From NCBI GenBank assembly GCA_030427865.1, contig JAUICK010000001.1, positions 62,001 through 126,000 on the forward strand: a stretch of 64,000 nt of DNA, read 5' to 3'. Below the pieces are notes generated by a model. That model did not search any database and had not been told where the DNA came from. It worked only from the letters and a program-made list of their open reading frames with translations. Shown here one piece after another: positions 51,581-61,708 of this stretch. Both the position numbers and the translations under genes were made by a program. The DNA is from Bacteroidia bacterium. GTDB lineage: Bacteria; Bacteroidota; Bacteroidia; Flavobacteriales; Flavobacteriaceae. The first letter of the stretch is position 1. Each line of letters begins with the position of its first letter.

Positions 51581-54199
51581 ATGAAATCACAAGAAATACG
51601 TGCTACTTTTTTAAACTTTTTCCAAAACAAAAAACACTTAGTAGTTCCTTCTGCTCCAATGGTTATAAAGGATGACCCAACATTGATGTTTGTAAACTCT
51701 GGAATGGCACCGTTTAAAGAATTTTTCTTAGGAAACGGAACGCCAAAAAAGAACAGAATTGCAGATTCGCAAAAGTGTTTGCGTGTTTCGGGTAAACATA
51801 ACGATTTAGAAGAAGTGGGTTATGACACCTATCATCATACTTTATTTGAGATGCTAGGAAACTGGTCTTTTGGAGATTATTTTAAAAAAGAAGCTATTGC
51901 TTGGGCTTGGGAATTATTGACCGAAGTTTATAAAATTGACAAAGATATTTTATACGTTACTGTTTTTGAAGGTTCTGATGATGCTGACAATTTAAAAATG
52001 GATACTGAAGCTTATGACTTATGGAGGCAATATATTTCTGAAAATCGAATTTTAAAAGGAAATAAAAAAGATAATTTTTGGGAAATGGGCGATCAAGGAC
52101 CTTGTGGACCTTGTTCCGAAATTCATGTAGATATTCGTTCTGCTGAAGAAAAAGCAAAAGTAGATGGTAAAACTTTGGTAAATAAAGATCACCCCCAAGT
52201 GGTAGAAATCTGGAATTTGGTTTTTATGCAGTACAACAGAAAAGCCAATGGAGTTTTAGAAAATTTGCCTAACAAACACATTGATACGGGAATGGGTTTT
52301 GAGCGTTTGTGTATGGTTTTACAGGGCGTTCAATCGAATTACGACACAGACGTTTTTACTCCAATTATTAGAGAAATAGAGACCATTACCAACACCAAAT
52401 ATGGCGAAAATGAAGAACAAGATATTGCTACTCGCGTAATTTCTGATCATGTAAGAGCCGTTGCTTTTTCGATTGCAGATGGGCAATTACCAAGTAACAC
52501 TGGTGCTGGTTATGTAATCCGTAGAATTTTAAGACGTGCAGTACGTTACGGATTTACATTTTTACATAAAAAAGAACCATTTATTTACAGATTAGTAGAT
52601 GTTTTAACTAAAAAAATGGGGGTTGCTTTTCCTGAATTAAAAGCACAAAAACAACTCATTGAAAATGTAATTAAAGAAGAAGAAACTTCTTTTTTAAGAA
52701 CCTTAGACCAAGGATTAATTTTGTTAGATGGTATTATTTCATCATCTAAAACCAAAGAAATTTCAGGCAACAAAGCCTTTGAATTGTACGATACTTATGG
52801 TTTCCCTATCGATTTAACCGCTTTAATTCTATCAGAAAAAGGATATACTTTAGATGAAAAAGGATTTGAAACTGAACTGCAAAAGCAAAAAAAGAGATCA
52901 AGAGCTGCAAGCGAAATATCTACTGATGATTGGACAATCTTAGCAGAAGATACAGATGAAGAATTTGTAGGTTACGACACTTTAGAGGCTCATGTAAAAA
53001 TTACTCGATACAGAAAAGTGACTTCAAAAAAAGATGGAGAAATGTATCAATTAGTGTTTAATTTAACACCTTTTTATCCAGAAGGTGGTGGACAAGTTGG
53101 AGATAAAGGTTATTTAGAAGACACTCATGGAGACGTAATTTATATTTTAGATACTAAAAAAGAGAATAACGTAATTATTCATTTTACAAAAAACCTTCCA
53201 AAGCATTTAACCGAAACTTTTAAAGCGGTTGTAGATAGTAAGCAGCGTTATAGAACAGAGTGTAATCATACAGCAACTCACTTATTGCACCAAGCCTTAA
53301 GAGAAGTTTTAGGAACTCATGTAGAGCAAAAAGGTTCTGCTGTGCATTCTAAATATTTACGTTTCGATTTTTCGCATTTTTCAAAATTAACTGTAGATGA
53401 ATTGCGCGAAGTAGAAAACTTTGTCAATAGAAGAATTGCTGGAAAACTACCTTTAGAAGAAAGTAGAAACATACCCATGGAACATGCTATTGCAAATGGA
53501 GCAATGGCCTTATTTGGAGAAAAATATGGAGATACAGTTAGAGCTATAAAATTTGGAAAATCGATAGAACTTTGTGGTGGAACTCATGTAAAAAACACAG
53601 CAGATATTTGGCATTTTAAAATTAAATCTGAAAGTGCAGTTGCAGCAGGAATTAGAAGGATAGAAGCCATTACCAATGATGCTGTTAAAGATTTCTATTT
53701 TGAAAACAACAGAGCTCTTTATGAGATTAAAGACCTATTAAACAACACCAAAGAACCTGTAAAAGCTGTTAAAATTTTACAGAATGAAAATGCATCACTT
53801 AAAAAACAAATTGAGCAATTATTAAAAGATAAAGCTCAGAATTTGTCTGGTGAAATCAAAAATCAGTTACAAGAAATTAATGGTGTGCAATTTTTGGCTA
53901 CTAAAGTAGATTTAGATGCAAACGGAATTAAAAACTTAGCTTTTTCTATAGGTAAAGAATATCAAAACTTATTCTTATTATTCGCTACTACTCCTTCAAA
54001 AGAAAAAGCAATGTTAACCTGTTATATATCTAAAGAGTTAGCTATTGAACGTGGTTATGATGCTGGTAAAGTAGTAAGAGAACTTGGCAAATTGATTCAT
54101 GGTGGTGGTGGTGGTCAAAATTTCTTTGCTACTGCTGGTGGCAAAAATCCCGGTGGAATTCCTAAAGCTATAGAAAGAGCTAAAGATTATTTAGTGTAG
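51581..54199 (+). CDS. alaS: Alanine--tRNA ligase
   Basis: AlaRS attaches alanine to tRNA-Ala and edits mischarged Ser/Gly. The 872-residue protein is full length. The class II catalytic core (1 to about 270) has [20 protein letters not shown] and [20 protein letters not shown]. The editing domain (about 555-690) has the zinc ligands in [13 protein letters not shown] and [11 protein letters not shown]. The C-terminal DHHA1 domain ends [19 protein letters not shown]. It is transcribed alone. The 159-base gap upstream holds a terminator-like hairpin and a short inverted repeat. Confidence 0.98.
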   Translation: MKSQEIRATFLNFFQNKKHLVVPSAPMVIKDDPTLMFVNSGMAPFKEFFLGNGTPKKNRIADSQKCLRVSGKHNDLEEVGYDTYHHTLFEMLGNWSFGDYFKKEAIAWAWELLTEVYKIDKDILYVTVFEGSDDADNLKMDTEAYDLWRQYISENRILKGNKKDNFWEMGDQGPCGPCSEIHVDIRSAEEKAKVDGKTLVNKDHPQVVEIWNLVFMQYNRKANGVLENLPNKHIDTGMGFERLCMVLQGVQSNYDTDVFTPIIREIETITNTKYGENEEQDIATRVISDHVRAVAFSIADGQLPSNTGAGYVIRRILRRAVRYGFTFLHKKEPFIYRLVDVLTKKMGVAFPELKAQKQLIENVIKEEETSFLRTLDQGLILLDGIISSSKTKEISGNKAFELYDTYGFPIDLTALILSEKGYTLDEKGFETELQKQKKRSRAASEISTDDWTILAEDTDEEFVGYDTLEAHVKITRYRKVTSKKDGEMYQLVFNLTPFYPEGGGQVGDKGYLEDTHGDVIYILDTKKENNVIIHFTKNLPKHLTETFKAVVDSKQRYRTECNHTATHLLHQALREVLGTHVEQKGSAVHSKYLRFDFSHFSKLTVDELREVENFVNRRIAGKLPLEESRNIPMEHAIANGAMALFGEKYGDTVRAIKFGKSIELCGGTHVKNTADIWHFKIKSESAVAAGIRRIEAITNDAVKDFYFENNRALYEIKDLLNNTKEPVKAVKILQNENASLKKQIEQLLKDKAQNLSGEIKNQLQEINGVQFLATKVDLDANGIKNLAFSIGKEYQNLFLLFATTPSKEKAMLTCYISKELAIERGYDAGKVVRELGKLIHGGGGGQNFFATAGGKNPGGIPKAIERAKDYLV

Positions 54200-54274
54200 A
54201 ATTAAACTTTTTTAATTTTCAAAGGTCTTAGTTTAATAGATGTTAACCTTAAGATTGTTTTCAAATAAAAACCC

Positions 54275-54282
54275 TAAATTTG
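54275..54282 (+). promoter_or_regulatory. -7 box TAAATTTG for the DUF1800-DUF1501 operon
   Basis: Full match to TAnnTTTG 39 bases before the ATG at 54322, with TTG (54255-54257) 17 bases upstream as a possible -33 box. Confidence 0.55.
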
Positions 54283-54321
54283 AAACAACTGAAAATAGTT
54301 TTCATTACTTTAAACTAAACT

Positions 54322-55944
54322 ATGCCTCATTTAGACCCTTTTTCTGGAACTTGGACTGCTAAAGAAGCAAGACATTTACTAAAAAGAACTTCTTTTGGGA
54401 TACCTCAAAATTTAGTAAACACAGCAGTTTCTTTGGGTTTAAATGAAACTATTAACACGCTTTTCGAAGACAACCCTTTACCTGACCCGCCTTTAAAATA
54501 TCAATTAGATGGTACAGGAAATGATGAAATAAATGATCCTGGAGCTAATTATGGAGAAACTTGGATAAATGCACCTGCGTATCCAGATGTAACTACAAAT
54601 CAAGAAAGAAACCGTATTTATAGGTCTCGTAATCGGTCTATGTATGCTTGGTCTTTTTTGCAAATGCAAAATGCAGAAATGTCTATTCGAGAAAAGCTAA
54701 CATTATTTTGGCACAATCATTTTGTATCAGAAAATTCAAATCCGCATAGAGAATATTACTACATGAATGTTTTACGAAAAAACGCTTTAAAAAACTTTAA
54801 AGAAATGGTAAAACAAATTACTGTAGACACAAATATGTTGCTTTATTTAAGTGGCGCTCAAAACACTAATATTGCTCCTAATGAAAATTATTCGAGAGAA
54901 TTATTGGAGCTTTTTACTATTGGAAAAGGAAATGCCGTAGGAAATGGAGATTACACCAATTATACAGAAGATGATGTTATTGCTATGGCTAAAGTATTAA
55001 CAGGCTGGAGAGTTCGAGGATTAAATAATGCAGATGCTTTAACTTCTTTTTTCTCTAATTTTAGACACGAAAAAGGAGATAAAAAACTTTCTCACAGATT
55101 TAATAACGCTGTTATTTCTGAAAATGGAGAAAATGAATACAAAGACTTAATCGATAAAATTTTTGAGCAAAACGAGTGTTCTCGCTTCATAACAAGAAAG
55201 CTGTACAGATGGTTTGTTAATTCTGATATAACATCAGAAATAGAAACTAATATTATAGAACCTTTGGCAGAAATCATTAGAAACAACAACTATGATATTG
55301 TTCCTGCATTAAAGAAACTACTTTCATCAGAGCACTTTTTTGAAAGTACATTTTGTATGATTAAAAGCCCTATAGATTTACTTTTTTCTGCTACAAAATC
55401 TTTAATGGTAACTGCACCCACAACCTCTGTAAATGAAGAATATCAATTTGCTTTATTAGTATACTCTGCTTGCACAGATTTAAGCCAATCTTTATTACAT
55501 CATCCAGATGTTGCTGGTTGGAAAGCTTATTACCAAGAGCCTTTGTTTTATAAAACTTGGGTAAATAGTTATTCGCTTCCAAAAAGATTAGATTATTGTC
55601 GGGTAATTGTAACTGGTGGTGATTTGGTTATTGACGGTAAATCATATACGATTCCTGCTTTGGTCCCTGTGCTATTACTAGTTGCAAGCATTACTAATGC
55701 ACAAGATCCCAATGTATTAATTACAGAATTATCAAATCAACTATTTAATTATTCAATTACAGAAAGTCAAATTACTGACCTAAAAGATGTTTTAATTCCG
55801 GGTTTACCAGATTTTGAATGGACATTAGAATACACAAATTTTTTGGCAAACCCATCTGATAATGCATTACGCATTTCAGTAGAAAATAAACTCAGAAGTT
55901 TACTGTCTGTTATGGTACAAATGTCTGAATTTCAAATTATGTAA
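54322..55944 (+). CDS. DUF1800 domain-containing protein
   Basis: A 540-residue protein of the DUF1800 family, recognised by the N-terminal WTAKEARHLLKRTSFG, then REKLTLFWHNHFVSEN near 120, NENYSRELLELFTIGKGN near 186 and CSRFITRKLYRWFVNSD near 286. The biochemical function of DUF1800 is unknown. No classical signal peptide is visible at the N-terminus, although partners are exported. The DUF1501 gene starts 2 bases after its stop, the usual arrangement of these two families in Bacteroidota and Planctomycetota. Confidence 0.93.
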   Translation: MPHLDPFSGTWTAKEARHLLKRTSFGIPQNLVNTAVSLGLNETINTLFEDNPLPDPPLKYQLDGTGNDEINDPGANYGETWINAPAYPDVTTNQERNRIYRSRNRSMYAWSFLQMQNAEMSIREKLTLFWHNHFVSENSNPHREYYYMNVLRKNALKNFKEMVKQITVDTNMLLYLSGAQNTNIAPNENYSRELLELFTIGKGNAVGNGDYTNYTEDDVIAMAKVLTGWRVRGLNNADALTSFFSNFRHEKGDKKLSHRFNNAVISENGENEYKDLIDKIFEQNECSRFITRKLYRWFVNSDITSEIETNIIEPLAEIIRNNNYDIVPALKKLLSSEHFFESTFCMIKSPIDLLFSATKSLMVTAPTTSVNEEYQFALLVYSACTDLSQSLLHHPDVAGWKAYYQEPLFYKTWVNSYSLPKRLDYCRVIVTGGDLVIDGKSYTIPALVPVLLLVASITNAQDPNVLITELSNQLFNYSITESQITDLKDVLIPGLPDFEWTLEYTNFLANPSDNALRISVENKLRSLLSVMVQMSEFQIM

Positions 55945-55946
55945 TT

Positions 55947-57533
55947 ATGAAAAAGACACAAAAACTGAATAGACGAGATTTTATTAAACTAAGCTCCATT
56001 GCTTCTGCCTCTTTACCCATTACTTTAAGTGGATTTCCAATTTTTGCAAAAAATAAACCCAAAGAATATAACTTTTCTGAAAACAATGAAAACATACTGG
56101 TTCTTGTTCAGTTACAAGGTGGTAATGATGGATTAAACACTGTCTTTGATTTAAATCAGTACAACAACTTGCAAAGTGTTCGTTCTAATATTATTATCCC
56201 AGAAAATGATTTAATAACGGTTAATGATACAACTCGTTTTCATCCTTCTTTATCTGGTTTAAAAACCATTTGGGATAAAGAAAAACTATCAATTATTCAA
56301 AATGTTGGGTATCCAAATCAAAATAGATCTCATTTTAGATCAACAGATATTTGGAATTCTGCATCAAGTTCTGATGAATATATTTCTTCTGGTTGGATTG
56401 GGCGCTTTTTTGATGAAAACCACCCAGATTACCCAGAAAATTATCCTAATGCAGAGAATTTACACCCCTTTGCAATTACCTTAGGAAAAGTAGTTTCAGA
56501 AACATGTCAAGGCCCAAATGCCAATTTCTCTATGGCAATAACTAACCCTAACAATATAGGAACAGCATTAGTTTCTAACACTACCAACATTCCAACAAAT
56601 TGTTACGGAGATACTTTAAACTTTGTAAATAATACAATAGCGCAAACAAATGCCTATGCAGATGCTATAAAAAATGCTTCCAATTCTGGTAATAACTTAT
56701 CAACTAAATACGAAAACAGTAACAACAATAAGCTTGCTGGTAAACTAAAAAATGTTGCAAGATTAATTTCTGGTGGTTTAAAAACTAAAATATACATTGT
56801 GCAATTAGGAGGTTTTGACAATCATGACAACCAAGTTGAAGAAGGAGATGTTACTCAAGGTAAACATAGCCTTTTATTAAGCGAACTAGCAAATGCTATT
56901 GATGCTTTTCAAGAAGATTTAGAACTTTTAGGTATCGATAAAAAAGTTATTGGTATGACTTATTCTGAATTTGGCAGAAGAATTCGCTCAAATGCAGGTT
57001 TAGGAACAGACCATGGTACTGCTGCTCCTTTATTTATGTTTGGAAATTGTGTTAAAAATCAAATTTTGGGTGATGCTCCAGAAATTGACACACAAGTTGA
57101 TGATAAAGAAGGTGTACAAATGCAATTTGATTTTAGAAACGTATACAGTACAGTTTTAACAGATTGGTTAGGAGCTACAAAACAAGAATCTACTACTGTT
57201 TTGTTCGATGAGTTTGATGCCTTACCCATTTTTAGAGATAGTTGTAATGCTTCTTTGTCTACAAATAATTTTCTAGCTCAAGAACAAAAAATTGATGTTT
57301 ATCCTAACCCAACCTCAAACTCTATAAACATTAGGTTTTATGGCAACAATGAGAATGTAAAAATAGTATTGTACAATAGCATTGGTGCAATTGTTAAACA
57401 AATTACAAATCAAAAATACAATAGTACACAACACACTATAAAAATTAATATCGAACACTTACCAAAAGGAAATTATTTTGTGCACTATCAAGCTCGTGGA
57501 ATTTCTAAGACTAAAAAATTGTTGAAATATTAA
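55947..57533 (+). CDS. DUF1501 domain-containing protein with Tat-like signal and T9SS sorting domain
   Basis: A 528-residue exported protein. The N-terminus KLNRRDFIKLSSIASASLP matches a twin-arginine (Tat) signal. The DUF1501 domain (about 45-420) is a sulfatase/alkaline phosphatase-like fold; VLVQLQGGNDGLNTVFDLN near 52, NRSHFRSTDIWNSA near 124 and SEFGRRIRSNAGLGTDHGTA near 346 are typical. The last 75 residues, beginning IDVYPNPTSNSINIRF, are a T9SS type A sorting domain. The protein would then cross the inner membrane folded and leave the cell by T9SS. It is second in an operon with DUF1800. Substrate unknown. Confidence 0.92.
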   Translation: MKKTQKLNRRDFIKLSSIASASLPITLSGFPIFAKNKPKEYNFSENNENILVLVQLQGGNDGLNTVFDLNQYNNLQSVRSNIIIPENDLITVNDTTRFHPSLSGLKTIWDKEKLSIIQNVGYPNQNRSHFRSTDIWNSASSSDEYISSGWIGRFFDENHPDYPENYPNAENLHPFAITLGKVVSETCQGPNANFSMAITNPNNIGTALVSNTTNIPTNCYGDTLNFVNNTIAQTNAYADAIKNASNSGNNLSTKYENSNNNKLAGKLKNVARLISGGLKTKIYIVQLGGFDNHDNQVEEGDVTQGKHSLLLSELANAIDAFQEDLELLGIDKKVIGMTYSEFGRRIRSNAGLGTDHGTAAPLFMFGNCVKNQILGDAPEIDTQVDDKEGVQMQFDFRNVYSTVLTDWLGATKQESTTVLFDEFDALPIFRDSCNASLSTNNFLAQEQKIDVYPNPTSNSINIRFYGNNENVKIVLYNSIGAIVKQITNQKYNSTQHTIKINIEHLPKGNYFVHYQARGISKTKKLLKY

Positions 57534-57571
57534 ATTTAAACTACATTTATGAAAGTTATAATTTTCTATAA

Positions 57572-58522
57572 ATGAATCTCCAAACACAACTTCCATTAAA
57601 AAAACAATTAAAAAATCAAATAAGCTATTCATCTAACATACTGTTATTGGGTTCTTGTTTTTCAGAAAACATAGGAGATAAACTCAACTATTTTAAATTT
57701 CAAACATCACAAAACCCTTTCGGAATCTTATTTCATCCCAAAGCAATAGAGAACTTAGTTCTAAAAGCTATCCATAAAAAAAAATATCAAGAAAAAGATT
57801 TGATTTATCAAAACGAACGTTGGCATTGTTTTGATGCACATTCGAATCTGAGTTCTTCTAATAAAATTACAATTTTAAACAACCTTAATTCAGCAATTTC
57901 ATCCGCCGAAACAAAGTTAAAAGAAGCAAGTCATATTATTATTACACTAGGAACTTCTTGGGTTTATAGATACATTAAAAATGATGAAATAGTTGCGAAT
58001 TGCCATAAAATTCCGCAAAAAAAATTTTTAAAAGAAATTTTATCTGTCCGTAAAATTACCCAAAGTTTAGAAGCTCTTATGGCATCAATAAAATCTGTAA
58101 ATAAGAATGCTACCATTTTATTTACAGTTTCTCCAGTAAGACATTTAAAAGATGGTTTTATAGAAAACGTAAGAAGTAAATCGCATTTAATCTCGGCAAT
58201 TCATAATGTAATAAATAACAGAAAAAACACGTATTATTTTCCTTCTTATGAAATTATGATGGACGAATTACGAGATTATCGTTTTTATACAGAAGATATG
58301 ATTCACCCAAATAAAATAGCGATACAATACATTTGGGAAAAATTTATTGAAACTTGGTTTACAGAAGATGCTAAAAAGGTTATGAAAGAAGTAGAAACGA
58401 TACAAAAAGGATTAACCCATAAACCTTTCAATAAAAACTCGGAAGAGTACAAAAAATTTAAAGCTAATTTAGAGCATAAAATAGTAAATTTAAAATCTAA
58501 ATTTTCTTTCATAAATTTTTAA
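57572..58522 (+). CDS. GSCFA domain-containing protein
   Basis: A 316-residue protein with the family-naming motif LLGSCFSENIGDKLNYFKFQ near residues 26-45, then QNPFGILFHPKAI near 49, a run IIITLGTSWVYRY near 126 and FTVSPVRHLKDGF near 189. DMIHPNKIAIQYIWEKF near 248 corresponds to the last block of SGNH-like hydrolases. The family is thought to be related to GDSL/SGNH lipases and acyl esterases, but no activity is known to me. It follows the DUF1501 gene by 38 bases and precedes the DUF6498 gene by 10, so all may share a transcript. Confidence 0.92.
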   Translation: MNLQTQLPLKKQLKNQISYSSNILLLGSCFSENIGDKLNYFKFQTSQNPFGILFHPKAIENLVLKAIHKKKYQEKDLIYQNERWHCFDAHSNLSSSNKITILNNLNSAISSAETKLKEASHIIITLGTSWVYRYIKNDEIVANCHKIPQKKFLKEILSVRKITQSLEALMASIKSVNKNATILFTVSPVRHLKDGFIENVRSKSHLISAIHNVINNRKNTYYFPSYEIMMDELRDYRFYTEDMIHPNKIAIQYIWEKFIETWFTEDAKKVMKEVETIQKGLTHKPFNKNSEEYKKFKANLEHKIVNLKSKFSFINF

Positions 58523-58532
58523 GATTGTAGAA

Positions 58533-59243
58533 ATGCTTAAAAACATTTTTTATCCAACTCAACAAAATGCTTACATCTGGCTAAGCTCTATTTACCTTCT
58601 TTTTATTTTATATTTAGGAAAAATATCGCCCATTACTGTGCTTTTTGCTTATTTTATAGAAACTGTAGTAATTGGGATATTTAATGCTCTAAAAATGTTT
58701 TGGAGTATACGATATGGAAACCATAAAGCTAGAGGGTATTGGTTAATCATCTTTTTTCTTTTTCACTACTGCTTTTTTATTGGCATTCAATCTGTTTTTG
58801 GATTTTCTCTTTTTAGAATGGAAACAAATTCTATTTTTAAAGAACCTTTTCAAATTATAGAAAATTATAAAATCATTTTAGAATTAGAAGAAATGAAATA
58901 CGCTTTTCCTGCTATTGTATTTACTCATTTAGGAAAATTTTTTAGTGATTTCATCAAAAATGAAAAATATAAAAAATTCTTACCTAACGAGATTATGTTT
59001 AAACCCTACTTAAGAATTTTTATCCAACAATTCGTTGTAATTCTTTCGTTCTTTTTTTTATTTTTAGGCAAAGCAGGGGGTATTGCTGCCATCTTGTTAA
59101 TTCTTTTTAGATGGATTATTGATTTATTTTTTGAAGCCATAAAAGAAAACTCTTTATTGTTAGACATATTGTCTAAAAAATTAGCAAATAAGAAAACTTC
59201 TAAAGAAGAAATTAAAAAACAATTAATGCATCTTACAGAGTAA
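58533..59243 (+). CDS. DUF6498-containing membrane protein
   Basis: A 236-residue inner-membrane protein with about six hydrophobic segments. The N-terminal PTQQNAYIWLSSIYLLFILY, the next helix with FAYFIETVVIGIFNALKMFW and the later FRWIIDLFFEAIKEN match the DUF6498 family as I remember it. The function is unknown. It starts 10 bases after the GSCFA stop. The gap after its stop holds the palindrome-bearing promoter of the next gene. Confidence 0.82.
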   Translation: MLKNIFYPTQQNAYIWLSSIYLLFILYLGKISPITVLFAYFIETVVIGIFNALKMFWSIRYGNHKARGYWLIIFFLFHYCFFIGIQSVFGFSLFRMETNSIFKEPFQIIENYKIILELEEMKYAFPAIVFTHLGKFFSDFIKNEKYKKFLPNEIMFKPYLRIFIQQFVVILSFFFLFLGKAGGIAAILLILFRWIIDLFFEAIKENSLLLDILSKKLANKKTSKEEIKKQLMHLTE

Positions 59244-59251
59244 ATCTATAA

Positions 59252-59300
59252 AATACGGCATTTGACGTATTGTATTAACTTTCTGTTTTATAGAATTTTG
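59252..59300 (+). promoter_or_regulatory. Palindrome promoter, copy 1: AATACGGCA-tt-TGACGTATT
   Basis: The 20-base palindrome (59252-59271, one mismatch between arms) overlaps a -33 TTG (59270-59272). It is followed, with its right end 29 bases before the last base, by the -7 box GAATTTTG (59293-59300). The gene starts at 59326. The same arrangement with identical spacing occurs at 62712-62760 and 63289-63337. It is probably the binding site of a dimeric regulator centred near position -43 of the transcript. Confidence 0.7.
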
Positions 59301-59325
59301 AAGTGTAACTTTAATAATCTATATC

Positions 59326-61140
59326 ATGAAAATTAATACGTTAATAAAAAACAACCTTTATATCATTTTCTTTTTTAGTGTAAGTCTTTTATTGGCTCAA
59401 AAAGCAGAAAACCCTGACAATAAATACGAATTAGGCACTATAAAATGGATGAAAATGTCTGACCCAGGTACACTTATTGTATCAACTTCTAAAGGTATCT
59501 ACGGCATTAGACCAAATGAATCTAAACCATCTTTTTTATTTGATAAAAGAACAAATGTTAAAGAAGAAAATTTTCATCTTCAACCAGGCACCCCTTATGC
59601 TATGTTTATTGCAAATGGTATGAAAGGCGTAACTTTTGTTATCGATATTATTTCTGGGCAAACACTTTTCGATTCTAAAGAAGAAGGCTATACATTTATA
59701 ACAAGTAGAGATATTATTTTACCAGAAAACAAGTTGGTAGTAAGTGGTATTCGAAAAAATAAAGGAAAAATCGGAGCTTCTTACATTATTTCTGTTTTTG
59801 ACTTAGCAACTGGTAAAGAAGAATATACCATTCCTCAAAAAGGGAATAATAATGTTACAGGTGTTTCTGATATAATTGATGGAAAATTAATTATTCCAAG
59901 AAAAAAAGGATTAGACTGTATTAACCTTTCTACTAAAAATACAGTTTGGACCGCAAATGTTAAAAATATAAATTTTGTAAACGCTCATAAAGATGCTATT
60001 TATGCATATCAAGCTTCAACTAATAAAAAAAATACAACTGTTTTTAAAATAAATTCGAATGGGAAACTTGCTTGGAAAGAAGGAAATAAATTAAAAGGAA
60101 GCGTTAGACAAACAGAATATGTACCTCAAGGAATTGCTATTTTAACCGATGAAACCTCAGGAAAAAATAGAGAATCTAAAATCTATTTCTTAGATATAAA
60201 TTCTGGTGATGACTTATGGAAAAAAGCACCAAAAACTAAAGGTTTAGTAAGTCATTTCTACACAGAAGATGATGGGATTATTTTTGGAGTTGCTACTGGA
60301 GGAATAAATAAAATTAAATTTAACGGATCTCCTTTATGGAAAAAACCTTTAAAAACAGGACCAAACATTAGCACTTTAGCTAAAACAGACAAAGGCATTC
60401 TATATATTACAGCTAAAGATGCAGATATTGTAAATGATAAAACTGGAGAATCTGTTTTTGGTAAAAAAATAAAGTATAAACAATCTAAATCAGTAGCTTC
60501 TGCCTATGATAATACCAATAAAAGATTTTTACTAAGTTGTAGTGATGGTCTTTACAGTATAGATGGTAGTTCAGGTAAATATGAAGTTATTGCAAAACCT
60601 AAATTTGGTGAAAAAGAAATGCCAACAACTATAGAAATGAGAGGAGAAAACATTTTACTATCCTCTAGCCAGAATATGATGTTGTTAGACAAAAATGGAA
60701 AACAAATTTATCATGAGCATTTTAAATCTCCAACTAAAAGTACATTCATGAAAATAATTTCTGGAGCCGTAGCTATAACCTCTATGGCTGTATCTGCAAG
60801 CGCTGCTTACAGAGCTGGAGCTAATAGAACTTCTATGGGCAGATATAATTCTTATGGAGCAACTATGGATAGCTATTCTAAAGGTTTTGCCCAAATAGCA
60901 GGTGCTTCTTTTGGGGCAATGAGCAAGCGCTTTAAAGCATCGGCTCAAACTCAAAATGATACATTTATTTTAACAAAATTAAGCTCTGGGGTTGGGTTGG
61001 TTAAAATTGATAAAGATTCTGGAAAAAAACTAAAAGAAATTTTATTAAAAGACAAAAAACCAACTTACAAAATAGATGATGTAGAAAGAATTTTATACTA
61101 CCAAGCTAATAAAAATACTATTTACGCTTATCAAATTTAA
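59326..61140 (+). CDS. Exported PQQ-type beta-propeller protein
   Basis: A 604-residue protein with a signal peptide (about 1-23, ending LLLAQ) and repeated blades that resemble PQQ-binding-like (YVTN/Trp-Asp) propellers. Examples are GTLIVSTSKGIYGIRPNESK, LDCINLSTKNTVWTANVKNI, GLYSIDGSSGKYEVI and GVGLVKIDKDSGKKLKEILL. Near 475-545 lies an insertion with a hydrophobic stretch (IISGAVAITSMAVSASAAY) and a glycine/serine-rich segment that breaks the blade pattern. There is no enzymatic site. It is periplasmic or surface-exposed, perhaps a scaffold. It is the first of three nearby genes with the palindrome promoter. Confidence 0.75.
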   Translation: MKINTLIKNNLYIIFFFSVSLLLAQKAENPDNKYELGTIKWMKMSDPGTLIVSTSKGIYGIRPNESKPSFLFDKRTNVKEENFHLQPGTPYAMFIANGMKGVTFVIDIISGQTLFDSKEEGYTFITSRDIILPENKLVVSGIRKNKGKIGASYIISVFDLATGKEEYTIPQKGNNNVTGVSDIIDGKLIIPRKKGLDCINLSTKNTVWTANVKNINFVNAHKDAIYAYQASTNKKNTTVFKINSNGKLAWKEGNKLKGSVRQTEYVPQGIAILTDETSGKNRESKIYFLDINSGDDLWKKAPKTKGLVSHFYTEDDGIIFGVATGGINKIKFNGSPLWKKPLKTGPNISTLAKTDKGILYITAKDADIVNDKTGESVFGKKIKYKQSKSVASAYDNTNKRFLLSCSDGLYSIDGSSGKYEVIAKPKFGEKEMPTTIEMRGENILLSSSQNMMLLDKNGKQIYHEHFKSPTKSTFMKIISGAVAITSMAVSASAAYRAGANRTSMGRYNSYGATMDSYSKGFAQIAGASFGAMSKRFKASAQTQNDTFILTKLSSGVGLVKIDKDSGKKLKEILLKDKKPTYKIDDVERILYYQANKNTIYAYQI

Positions 61141-61155
61141 TTGTCTCTCAATCTT

Positions 61156-61194
61156 AAATTCCAGTCAATATTTTTTTATTGATTGGGATTTTTT
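61156..61194 (+). terminator. Strong terminator hairpin just before the gene at 61202
   Basis: AAATTCCAGTCAATA (61156-61170) pairs with TATTGATTGGGATTT (61177-61191), two pairs being G-U, and is followed by T. It ends 7 bases before the next start codon, so read-through or an unseen promoter is needed for the genes at 61202 and 61709. Confidence 0.8.
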
Positions 61195-61201
61195 ATAAAA
61201 A

Positions 61202-61699
61202 ATGAAAACGAAACAACATTTATTTGCCGAATGGAACTATTCTCAAAAAGAATGGGATGAGTTTGTTAATATAGAAAGAGCAAACAAAAAAGAAGACAAT
61301 ATCTATTTTGGTATTGGAATTTTAATTTTAGGCACCCTATCGTTAATGCTTTTTAGACAAATTAGTTTTTTTGAAGGTTTGGTATTTGCAGGTCCTTTAG
61401 CTGTTCTAATTCCATGGTTAAGAATGAAGTTTGGTTATACCCATTTAAAAAAAGGAATTGCAAAACCTTATGTAAAAATATATTCAGATTATTTAATAAT
61501 AAACGACAAAAAAATTCAACTTTTTAATAATAACAAAAGAGTTAAAAGTTTAACAATTATAGATACATCAAAAAATAAAAAACTCCTCGAATTCGATATT
61601 CAATGGATAACCAGAAAAGGGCCTACAAATGATGAATTTAGAATTTTAATTCCTAAAAACAAGCTCGAAGAAGCACAAAATATCACTAAATTACTTTAA
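61202..61699 (+). CDS. Small membrane protein of unknown function
   Basis: A 165-residue protein with a soluble N-terminus (about 1-33; HLFAEWNYSQKEWDEFVNIE), two hydrophobic segments (about 37-50, IYFGIGILILGTLSLMLF, and 58-75, LVFAGPLAVLIPWL) and a C-terminal soluble part with a PH-like strand pattern (KIYSDYLIINDKKIQLFNNN). I do not recognise a family. The start codon is only 7 bases after a strong terminator hairpin. The next gene begins 9 bases after its stop, so the two form an operon. Confidence 0.7.
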   Translation: MKTKQHLFAEWNYSQKEWDEFVNIERANKKEDNIYFGIGILILGTLSLMLFRQISFFEGLVFAGPLAVLIPWLRMKFGYTHLKKGIAKPYVKIYSDYLIINDKKIQLFNNNKRVKSLTIIDTSKNKKLLEFDIQWITRKGPTNDEFRILIPKNKLEEAQNITKLL

Positions 61700-61708
61700 A
61701 TTACAATT

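Noticed and set aside
59252..59271. Reading the palindromes at 59252, 62712 and 63289 only as terminators
   Set aside because: Only the third copy has proper A and T flanks, and the fixed 29-base spacing to the -7 boxes is not explained by termination.
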